Shown piece after piece: positions 25,701 through 35,571 of a stretch of DNA of 64,000 nt (within the stretch, counting starts at the first letter, position 1; each line of letters starts with the position of its first letter). The position numbers and the translations under genes were made by a program. The notes below the pieces were generated by a model that searched no databases, was not told the origin of the DNA, and worked only from the letters and a program-made list of their open reading frames with translations. Source of the DNA: Sphagnum magellanicum (lineage: Eukaryota > Streptophyta > Sphagnopsida > Sphagnales > Sphagnaceae); NCBI GenBank assembly GCA_021904315.1, contig CM038923.1, positions 5,518,001-5,582,000 of the forward strand, in the 5' to 3' direction.

Positions 25701-27416
25701 GTTCTGGAATCATGCCAGTCAGTTCACTGAAACAATCAGCCATCTCCCTTTCAGTTAAGTCTTCGTCAGAGATAAACCCTGAGCCATCTCTCTCAGTTGG
25801 CCAAGCGAGCACACGACCCTTGTTGGGTGAAGAAGACCGAAAGGAGGAGGCTGAAATGCTACTCCAACTTGAGAACACCATTAAACAGGTAATGTTTGGA
25901 TTTAGATCTCTTTCTGATATCTGGAGAAGAGGGTGGTGGCTTGATACCTGACCGAGCTTCACATCCAATGCGTAGGATGTAGAAGCTAGGGAAAGTCATT
26001 GCTGATAATGAGAACTCTTTTTGCAGCTGGAAGATAGGACCAGGTTGTTTATACGGGATGCTCTTTATCGGCTGGCTCGGAGTGCAAGACAGAGGCAGGC
26101 AACAGGTGGCAGTAGTAACCAAGCCTCTGAAGAAGATTCTGAATGTGACCTTGAACCCTCAACAAGTGGTGGCAACCCTTCCTCTTCAGCCCAGGCTTCC
26201 AGGTAACTTTGCTTGTATCTGTGACAGGGTTATTCAAGACTCATGTACATTTTTTGATTAGCTATTTCTTGAATGCTAGCCAACATCATGACTGAGTCTT
26301 CCTGTTGCTTCTGGAAATGTAATGGAAATTCAGGATACAGATTTTGTATAGTGGTTTGTCAGAAGCTTTGGGCTTATGTTTATATAATTATCTACACCCT
26401 CAGTCAGGAGCTGATGAAGTCAGTTAGTAGTCATGGCAGCTTGTCACTGCTATTTGTGATTAAGGTAATGGTCTGACACTTTGTGAGCAACTCTCATAAG
26501 GTTATGATGGCATACATTGTCATGTTAGCTTTGAAGTTTTGATGTGGATATTTCTCTACAATCTTGTAGATATAATGCTTATATGCATAGGCAGTGAGCA
26601 AGTGTGCAGAAATGGGTTTGGTGGGAGCTTTTTAAGAATGGTATGAGGTTAGATTGTTTTACAGCTCTTGCTTTTTCCGTGTGCAGACTAGTGAAGATGA
26701 ACAGGGTGGAGACTCAGACAAACCCGATTGATCGCTCAATTGCACATTTGCTGTTCCATCAAAGAATGCCACAGCAGGCCAAACTGGGACCTCACTTTTC
26801 CCCTGCAGCTACAAACACTCTTTCCTCTCATAGAACCTCAAATGGGCCACAGATATTGCCTTCAGAACCTTTGCCTCCTGGCAAGTTGACTCTGGATGTT
26901 GATATAGGACTAGCTGCATTTCCAGGAATGAATGTGCTTCAACATTCAACAATGTCTAATGAAGGACTGGATTCTAGTTTTGGAGGAAGGCTATTAGATT
27001 CAGTGAGCACCCCAGAGCAACCTGACACTGTTGCTGTCAACAAGCATGCCAGCTCTTTGCCTTTCTTGTCAACTGAAAATCTATCTCCAGAGCAGCTGCA
27101 AAACTTTGAAGCAAGAAGTATGGTAGTTGCTGGAGAAGGGCCTTCAGCTACAAGTTCTCAAGGAGCAGATACCAGTTCTTTGGGTCCAGAAGCCATGGTT
27201 CCTAGGAGCAAGCTCAGGACAGGGCAGGAAGATATAGAAGCTCAACCAAAGCGGTTGCAACGGGCTGCTGGTCTTTCTGAGCTGAGCATGTATATAGAGG
27301 AGGTAGCATCACTAGAACCTGCAGTGACCACAGATGAGAATTTTGTCGGCCTCTCATGTCCTTCACATTCCATACATTCTACACAAGCTGTCAGTCAGGG
27401 GGGAAGTTTCAGCTGA
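22723..27416 (+). CDS. LNK: LNK family (NIGHT LIGHT-INDUCIBLE AND CLOCK-REGULATED) protein
   Basis: Eight coding exons: 22723-22773, 23319-23667, 23894-24152, 24293-24635, 24814-24936, 25139-25888, 26027-26202, 26687-27416. All introns are GT-AG, phases close, and the CDS is 2781 nt (926 aa). LNK hallmarks appear in order: WDDLEESSDHIVPEP (about residue 22-36); NWDEVDILLR followed by a Ser/Phe segment; a basic HKRSEQKSKRHSKRQK stretch (about 385-400, possible NLS); MTPQEKLEKLRWRQQ with a Gln run (about 516-545); DRTRLFIRDALYRLARSA (about 628-645); and TQTNPIDRSIAHLLFH (about 693-708). LNK proteins are nuclear co-activators recruited by REVEILLE MYB factors to clock promoters (family knowledge). 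The 17-residue first exon is chosen because its ATG is in phase with exon 2 and ends in a consensus donor; it is the least certain part. Confidence 0.92.
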
Positions 27417-30400
27417 GTGACCCAGTATATTGATGCAAAGGAGTATGTAGGAAGAAAAGAGGTGGTGGGTGCCAGGGGCTAGGAATGATTTTTTCAAAGA
27501 TAACTGCCTCTGAGGGGAGTCAGAATGGTTGTCTCCCAAATTTAGTGCGGATGGTTGAAGGTGGCAGAATAGACAAGCTTTGATGGCAATCTTGTACAAG
27601 AGATCTCAGTTTTTTTTTGGTTCTCAATCTTCCTCAGTGTGATGACAGCATTCTCAGGGAAGTAAGTACATCTCTTCTTTATTTCCAAAAGTGAAAGTTC
27701 ACAAATTCTTTCTATGGATGCTCCGAGCTGGTGTAGTTAATGCAGTGTGCTCTGTTTTGCATTGTCAGGCTTGAGCAGCTCCATGTGTATGGAATATCCT
27801 TTGCATTGGCTGGCCTCTTTGCATAAAGTCAGAAAAGAAGAAAGACTAGTTTTCCTTCATGTGGGTGTTCTTTGACATTAGGTGCTATGTAGATAATGCT
27901 CACCTTGAAGTGTCTTATGAGTCTCACAGACTATATTGTGTTTGTAGGGGATGCAGGTGGTAGCTTTCATCGAGTTGTGTGGACATAGTTTGTGCGTAAG
28001 TAAGTTTAGACCACAAGCTTTGCGTGGGGTTTGACCCAGGTTTCAAGATTGGATAGCATCTTCCATACCATAAGGATCAACGAGTTCCATATAGCCATGA
28101 TGATTGATCTGAAGGGCATGTGCCACTTTGTCCTGCTTTAGTACAGTGCAGCTTTTGAGTTTATCCTGTGGCTATGTGCCAAGGTTGAGCAAAACCTGAT
28201 TTCTGAGTTTGGAGACTTTGACTTCCTCTTATATAATACTACGGGGTGTGTTTTCCTACAGAAAATACTGTGTGGATATTAATGCACAAGTACTGTTTCT
28301 TGTCAACTTGAAGGCATCTAAACCCACTAATTCTCTTAGCATCAATCAAATGTTCACAGGAATCCATTCTGCTAACTGACTGACTGACTGACTGACCTGA
28401 TTTCTTTTCCTTGATCCATGAAGAACAGATCCACCACAGGGAATGAATCCTCCGGTCAAGGACTTGTCCAGTCATTACCACAGGCAAGACACTACCCTCA
28501 TAGCTTTAACCTTCTTCGATGAAAGTTCAGAGCCATAACTGACAGGATGTCTTTTCCATCTTAGACTACCCCAGATGGTTTTATCCTTTTGTTATCACTT
28601 GAGAACGCAAATGGCCAGATGCCTGGCTCTTCAAATTCATCATATATTGATCATAATCTGCATGATCTTCTCGTGCCACTGAGGAAACTATGGGCATCTA
28701 TCTACTCATCATCTATAACCAGCTTGCATGCCCTGTTGTTCCCACCACAACACCAACTTTGGGAGGCACTACATGCCCTTGGATCCAACCTCTGGTGAGA
28801 CTTTCTCCATCTCAATGTGATGCAATTCCAAACCTCAGTAGCTGTGTACTCTGCATTTTATTTTACACCTATACTTGTGCATCCAGTTCTAACAACAGCC
28901 AGATTTAAGCTGCAGTGTGACTGGAGGGTATGATCAGGAGCTTCAGATAAAGTCACTGCTCTTGATGAGGCTTCATCCACTCCATCTGCAATGGATAAAA
29001 GAGGTCTTTCTCATTTTACACGAGGCATCAAGTGACAAATGTTGTGTAAGAGGGACATTAGTACTAGCACATGTTCAGAACTCCAAACAATCAGACTGCC
29101 ATTTTGTCATAAACTTATTCTAGACTTCCAGTTTTCTAGTCTCTTACAAATATCACATTAAAATACCCAAGAAGCACATGCTTGATTCTATAGTCTTTGA
29201 AGCTAATCCCCATAAAATTGTAGTATAATTCAATCATTTGAATATGCGTTTCACTATGTTCCAGTGAACCCATCTACTATTCTCAAAATACTTCACAGTA
29301 GTCCTCATTTGTGAAGGTTATAGCTAGGATTGTTCCAAGCACGAAAAATATCAATGAAATAAGATAACATAATGAATTGATCTTTGATTCTTCCTTCATG
29401 CTCACTCTTTTCATCCTGGTGTCATCACATTAAATCTAGCTTGTGAATCTAATTGCATGGATACAATATTTTAAATTCTGGAGCCAAACGTCTTTCACTT
29501 TTTGTCTCGGATTAGATACCTACACTAAATCTAAACAAATCATCTGTCTAAATCTGCCATGTTGATTTGCCATGTTGATTTGAAGCGGCTGTATGTTGAT
29601 GGAACTAATGTGGATGTCAAAGTTTTGAACTAATGTAATTTAAATCTTCTTGATCATGGTAATGCTCACATGGCCCAACCCATGATGCTCTTGATATAGA
29701 TTTTGAGTGCACTTATTATCTTATTGTTTCGAAAATTTTGTATCTCCCTAAATAATGTATATTTTAAAAATGTCCCAAATCTTGAAAACCTTGGGTTTTA
29801 TGTAAGCCATAATCTATAATAGGTTACCCATGATGTTTTGCAAGTTCAAATAGTTTTCCTCAGCTTTAAGAAGGCTCGTCCATGATGACTTCTTTGAGTT
29901 TACAAACTAAAACCCCCTAGGGCCAGGCTTGCATAAGCAAAACATAGAACTGATTTTATTTATGGGAGGACCTCTATTTTATGCACCCTATTTGATTTGC
30001 GCACATAGTGCAGCCTTCAAGGCTACATTAATGGAAATATTGTGTCAAACAACATTATGTATTATATTATTTTTGGTCATGAAATAGAAGAACAAATAAA
30101 TAACTAATGATGAACAATAGTTTGAAACTCAGATAGTATAGTAATTGTTGTGCATATGGTTTAAAATATAGTCATGTTCAATCCAATCATTCTCCTATGT
30201 AAAAGCTAGTAGAAGAATAAGATCAAATGAAGATGTTTCATTTTAAACCATATTTTTCTAATGGTACTCTCCAAATCAATTTTAATTCTTTGACTTATGT
30301 AGATCAAAATTTAGTGGAAAACCCTTGCAATTTACTTACATTGCTTTGGAAATTAAAACTTAGTAAGAGCAAGCATGTGGGTGGTGCAAAATTGTACATA

Positions 30401-30987
30401 TAGAAAACCACAATACAAATAAAATGGGGAATAGGTAGGTAATTGTCAAGGGAAAGACATCCATGGAGTGGAGATCAAAGGTTAAAGGAGAAAGGTTAAA
30501 AGGGAAGTGAGCAAGGTTGATACTTCGATATGGTAGTGAATTAGGTGTTGTTGTTTATTGTGGAAGAGATATAGATAACCAAGGACATGACATGAGATGT
30601 CATGAAATTCTAGTAATTTCCAACCTTATTTGTTACAAAAGGATGCATAGAACATAAGCAAATAAGCTTTGAAATTACTAGATTTTCATGACATTGACAT
30701 CAAATTGCAAGGCATCCAACCAGGCATTTAATTTAATTCCACCCATGATCAAGGCTGAGTAAGCAAATTGCAAGCTCGGATTGTGGGTGGAGTTCAATTA
30801 GATTTCTCATTGATGAATGAGTTTTTGACATATGAAACTTTAATGCTAATGTGTAGCCATAATAGTTTTAGAATCATCATCCAAAATTTACCACATTAAG
30901 ATGAGTTAAATGAAATCCCTTATCATGCCACCACTTTGCATTGTTCAGTAATGTTATGTCACCTAGGATGTCATGAAATCACTCAAA
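27417..30987. other. LNK 3' flank and AT-rich intergenic DNA
   Basis: 27417 to about 28900 keeps gene-like composition and may include the LNK 3' UTR, possibly spliced. It holds a (CTGA)n tract at 28374-28396. Open frames of 60-80 codons at 28589-29123 show no family motif. From 29130 the DNA is AT-rich and featureless apart from a foldback at 30597-30694. Confidence 0.5.
30597..30694. repeat. 24-bp inverted repeat (23/24 matches), 50-nt loop
   Basis: Arm 30597-30620 starts ATGTCATGAAATTCTAGTAA. Arm 30671-30694 is its reverse complement with one mismatch. A related ATGTCATGAAAT word recurs at about 30968. It could be a foldback transposon relic or a hairpin transcript. Confidence 0.75.
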
Positions 30988-31240
30988 CCATGACTCTCCA
31001 CCCAACCTTAGAATCACACAAATTTTGCTACAAAATATGTGATTCAAAATTTGAGCTCTTACCTAATCTAAATAGAAGGTGAACACCTCCATGTAGACTT
31101 TACCTACTTTAGAAGGCACATGGACAAGGCCATCATCTCATGCATTGAAATATTTCACAAAAAATTAATTAAAAATACGTAAGTAAACTTATTTAACATA
31201 TTTCATAGTCCCAAAAGTCTTTGCATGTAACACAAATATC
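30988..31240 (-). repeat. Probable 3' LTR of the minus-strand Copia
   Basis: Aligns with 34513-34765 over about 250 bp in the same orientation, with many mismatches and small indels. Shared words include CACCCAACCTTAG, CCTAATCTAAATA, GGTGAACACC and ATAGTCCCAAAAGT. Exact TG/CA ends could not be fixed. Confidence 0.65.
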
Positions 31241-31829
31241 TCAAATAACTATAACTTGGTAAAAATAACTTAACTTGGTAAGAAGTTGATATCCAACACT
31301 TCTGTTCAACGAACTATCAAGTTACACACTTAATCACACTTATCAAATGTCATAAATATTCATTCTTATTAGCATAAAGTTCCTTGGTCAAGATATCTAC
31401 AACCATATTTTTTGTGTTGTGATACACCAATTTAACAAAGTTTTTTAAAATTTTCTCTCACACCAAATGATGGTGAATCTTGATATGCTTTGTGCAAACA
31501 TGAAAAATTGGGTTATTTGATAAAAATATATAACTTTGATTGTCATCATATATGACAATGGGTTTCATTTGTGGAACACCAATGCTTCCAAAAAGTGATG
31601 AAAGTTACATTGTTTGTTTTATTGCTTATGAAGTTGCCATATATTCAACTTATGTTGATGACATAATAATAGAGGATTAGTTTTTGCTATTCCAATCGAC
31701 AACACCATTTCTTGATAAAAAAACATAACTTGATGTGGATTTGCGGTCATGCATATTGCCAACCCAATTTGCATCACAATAGGCACACATTTGTGTGTTT
31801 TCATAAACATTATCATAATCCCCAATATT

Positions 31830-33146
31830 GGCTTTGATAAACATTCCTTTTGGAATGCACTTGGCCCATATTGTTTTTGTTAATTCTTTTATCACAACCC
31901 TAACCTTGGGCTTACGACCAAAGCAAGGGCTTGCAAGAGGACGAGATAAGAGGGAGACCCGGGAGGCACATCTTCTACTTCCAAGAGTGCAAGAGAATGT
32001 GAGAAAATGAACCTTCACACTCCCAAGGCAACTCCCACTTGGGGAGTTGGAGTCTCGAAGGACTCTCGAATTTTCAAGGAGAAATTATAGGGGTCAAAAC
32101 CCATCGATTTGAAAAGTTTTTTATATCATTGGAAAGCTATTGAAACGTAGATGTCTAAAATGGGCTCGCATCACCCATTTGGACATTTGAAACACAAGTT
32201 ATAGCCAAAAGAAAGGTTGAGAGTCAAATTGACAATTTGACTCCTGACCATTAAAAGTCAGGAATAGACCCGATTTCCTTGCGCGTACGTGGCGTGCGAC
32301 ATACCATTGGAAAGCTCTCGATGAGGGCTACAACTTTGCTTCAGACCTCATTGCGATCGGAGGTTTGCACACAAAGTTATGGGGCTTCAAACTCACGGAA
32401 GTCCCGATTTTGGCAATTTCGGGACTCCCATTTGGGAGTCCCGGGACAAAAAGCCATTTGGATGTGAGCCTCGTGGAGTGGAACATAGTATACTATAAGG
32501 GGGAAGGTGATGACTTCCCCCAAGTCCGGGCCATGATGAGTATTGTGAGTCTGAGTTTGCTCGTGGTTCGTCCTATTACCAAAAGTGTTACAACTATGCA
32601 CTAACCAACTTGTTGTTTGGTTTGTGCAGATCCGAATGAGTGATTAAATGCTCGTCATTTTTCCTAGTCTCATCTCGGAGCTCCATCACGCCCCTTTACC
32701 CCCCCCAAAAGTGTTACGAACTAGGGAGCGTGCCCCGATTCCTTGCTTTTCCGTTACCTTTAGTCTGGACTCACATTTGAGTCCATTAAGGAACCTGGGG
32801 GTGCATCATCTTTGGTTATGATAAATGTCCTTTTTGAAACGCATTTTGCCCCTCATGTTCATATTGGAATTTTGGTTATGGCTTATGTTTTTTTAAACAT
32901 GCATGGCCCTAACTATGGTTTACATTCTCATTAAAATGTGCTTAGCCCTTCATGTTCCTTTTAGAACCTTGGTTATGGTTTACATTTTCATTAGAATGCA
33001 CTTAACCTTTCATGTTCTTTTCAAAACCTTAGTTATGGTTTACATTTCATTAAAATGTGCCTAACCCTTCATGTTTATCTTAAAACCTTAATAATGGCTT
33101 ACATTTTTGTTAGAATGCACCCAACCCCTATGATCCTTTCAAAACC
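31830..33146. repeat. Degenerate 60-bp tandem array, interrupted by a solo LTR
   Basis: Units of 59-60 bp start at 31830, 32814 and 32874 (the last partial) and continue through about 33146, with a common core such as GGTTATGGTTTACATTTTCA. Six to seven copies are visible. The 60-bp period equals 20 codons, and unit 31830-31889 reads in the Copia minus frame (LTKTIWAKCIPKGMFIKA). The unit at 31830-31889 and the one at 32814-32873 would be adjacent without the intervening 919-bp insertion. Confidence 0.8.
31890..32808 (+). mobile_element. Solo LTR (Gypsy-like), 919 bp, TSD TCTTT
   Basis: Starts TATCACAACCCTAACC and ends GGTGCATCA, flanked by 5-bp direct repeats TCTTT at 31885-31889 and 32809-32813. 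The start resembles the TGTCACGACCC opening of many plant Gypsy LTRs with G-to-A changes; this family assignment is inference. Removing it restores an unbroken boundary between two 60-bp repeat units, strong evidence for a discrete insertion. It is GC-richer than its surroundings and contains an 11-bp palindrome at 32420-32443 and another stem at about 32501-32523. No coding sequence, so a solo LTR is favoured over a short element. Confidence 0.75.
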
Positions 33147-34394
33147 AAAAACATGCAAATGACTTATGGAACATTTATATCCACACCAAACCTTTTTTAA
33201 TGTCATCTTAAAAATTGTTTTAATAGGGATTTAATTTTAGATATATGTTGCAATTGCCATTATTTCTACCCATACTTTAAAATCTAGCTTCATATGTTGC
33301 AACATACATTGCACATTTTCAACAAGTGTTCAATTCTTCCTTTCAACTATGCCATTTTACTTTGGTGTGTATGGAGTGGTTGTTTGCTTTGCAATGCCAT
33401 TCTCCTTGCATGATGTATTGAAATTCTTGAAGTTATACTCCCCACCTCCATCACATTTGATTACTTTGATCTTCTTTCCAATTTGATTTTCTACCAAAGC
33501 TTTGAATATTTTAAGCTTGTCAAACACACCAAATTTAGTCTTCATAGAATAAAAAAAGGTTTCCCTAAAAAAATCATCAATGAAAGTTAGTAAATACATT
33601 GCCTTTCCATGAAATGTTGCCATGGGACCACATAAGTCTATGTGCATAAGCCCAAGAATTTTCTTTGCACAAGAATTCCCACTTAAAAGAAATGGGGCAT
33701 GATGGTGTTTACGATTCACACATCCATCATAAAAATTCAAGTCATGATTTCCATTGAAATCCATGCTTTCAACAAGGTTATTTTTTTCCATGGTTGTTAA
33801 AGTTTGCATATAGACATGTCCAAGTCTCTAATGCATCAAATCATTCTTCTTAATCTTGGTGCTACATTCTTCAACCAAAGATTGAACAACTTTAACTAAC
33901 TTATATAACCTTCCTTCTTGAACAACTTCAGTAATCACCTTGTTTGAATCAAAAAACGTCAACCAATATTTGGTGGCTTCAAATTCCACCTTAAAGTTTT
34001 TTTCTATTAATTGATTAATTGATAACAGATTCTTTGCCAATTTTGGGACATACAAAACATCTCCAATACGCTTCGAAATCCCATTTAGCAAGTTGAAGAA
34101 AATAATGTTTTTCCCACATAATTTAAATGTACTATTGTTTTCAACATATATTTTGTGGTTCAAAATAAACTCTTCCAAGGTTTAAAATACTTCCTTCTAA
34201 AATGTTAGACATTGTGAAGTTCCAAAATCAACAAATCATGCATCCTTGCAAATTGAAAAAATAGACAAAACGATCATAAAACTTGTTTAGTTTGTTTGTT
34301 GTGGCTATTTGTGAAGAGCCTTTGAATTATTTTTTCCAAATTTTTTGTTTGTTCTTGTGACATTTTCTAATTGATTCACTATCAATTTCCAACA

Positions 34395-34406
34395 TGGTAT
34401 TAGAGC
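34395..34406 (+). other. Primer-binding-site-like motif, plus orientation
   Basis: TGGTATTAGAGC directly follows CAACA, as at the junction of a Copia 5' LTR and its initiator-Met tRNA primer site (consensus TGGTATCAGAGC). It is opposite in orientation to the Copia that surrounds it, so it may belong to another truncated element. Confidence 0.5.
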
Positions 34407-34512
34407 AAGTTGCTTTTGAGGGAAGGAAAGATTGAAGTTGCTTTCTATAATTCTTAAAAGCTTTGAAACTTTGGGTGTATTTTTGTTTTTCTAACATTAA
34501 AAAAAAAACATT

Positions 34513-34765
34513 CCAAACTCTTCACCCAACCTTAGGATCACACAAATGTTGCTACAAAACCTACAATCCACCCCCAAGCTCTTGCCTAATCTAAATAAGA
34601 GGTGAACACCCCGTGTACATCTTACGTATCCTAAAACACACATGGACAAAGCCATCATCTCATGCATTGTGAGTTATTTCATTCTAAACTTAACTAGAGA
34701 TATTTAAGTAAACTTTCATAACACATCAGATAGTCCCAAAAGTATGGGCATGAACACAAAAGACC
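34513..34765 (-). repeat. Probable 5' LTR of the minus-strand Copia
   Basis: Partner of 30988-31240. Together they bracket the Copia pol remnants. Divergence between the two indicates an old insertion. Confidence 0.65.
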
Positions 34766-35571
34766 TTAATTTGGCAAGTGAGCAAGACTGAGAGCATTGT
34801 GAAATGCCCATACATGAAGGAGAAAAAAACCTAATTCAATGGGCTGCCGGTTACAGTGACTCTTGACACTCTCTGCATTCCCAACAACAACAAACACACA
34901 CAACAAACAAAACAAAATCAAAAAAACACCACACATTTCCCACTCACACCTAATGTCTAATTTTTGTAGCATCCATATGCTTGCTCTTCTGCTGCTTGAA
35001 GCTGCTGTCAATACCATCTTCTTGTGGCACTTCTTCTCCCCGCCCCTCTCCATGTTTCCAATCTGTAATTTGCTGCCTAAATGAATGAAAAGTTGAAGAA
35101 GAGTCCACATGAAGAAACATTTTGTGGGTGTTTTGGATCAGGAAAGAATTTTGCTTCATGCATGAAAATCTGATATGCCTTTATTGTCGTTGTTGTTGTT
35201 GTTGTTGAAGAAGAAGAAGAAACATGAGGAAACATTTTGTGGGTGTTTTGGAGAAGGATTGGAAAATATCTGAATAAGGCATGTCTATTTTTTGTTTGTT
35301 TCATTTGTTTTTTCCTCCTCCCCTGTTGTAGACAACCTTGATGGCCTGGCTCCCCTCTTGTGTTGCAAGTCTTCTTGTTGGACCACCCGGCGGAATTTGT
35401 GCTTCCTTTCGAGAATCTGGGCCAACATTGCTCCGCTTTGTGTGTCCCGAAAAATTCCAGTGATGGGGTGATGAGAATGGGGAGCATGGGAAGAAGAAGA
35501 AGAAGAAGAAGAAGAAGAAGAAGGTGTAGTAGTACTGGAGGTACATAGGAAGTGTTTTGAGGAGGAGGATG
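34766..35571 (+). other. Upstream/leader region of the SHIPPO gene
   Basis: Composition rises from AT-rich to mixed. It has a (GTT)n tract near 35186-35207, an (AAG)n tract at 35491-35523, and a 24-bp direct repeat (core GAAACATTTTGTGGGTGTTT) at 35114-35137 and 35229-35252. Overlapping minus-strand frames here are low-complexity and not believed. Confidence 0.45.

Larger units (their letters stand above)
30988..34765 (-). mobile_element. Decayed Copia retrotransposon, minus strand, with diverged LTRs
   Basis: Reading the minus strand: a GAG-pre-integrase region (34178-33828, containing GDVLYVPKLAKNLLSINQL); integrase core (33809-33250, with a DLCGPM segment, FIDDFFRETFFY and KCDGGGEY); a 60-bp tandem array where reverse transcriptase should be; then Copia RNase H (31830-31400, with AYCDANWVGNMHDRKSTSSY and, after stops, a degenerate DNQS...HH-V region). 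Two ~250-bp direct repeats, 30988-31240 and 34513-34765, flank this and look like old LTRs; shared words include CATCATCTCATGCATTG. No gag zinc knuckle was seen. Many stops; not functional. Confidence 0.8.

Noticed and set aside
28589-29123. Three overlapping frames of about 70 codons downstream of LNK
   Set aside because: No motif and no splice relation to LNK; more likely 3' flank.
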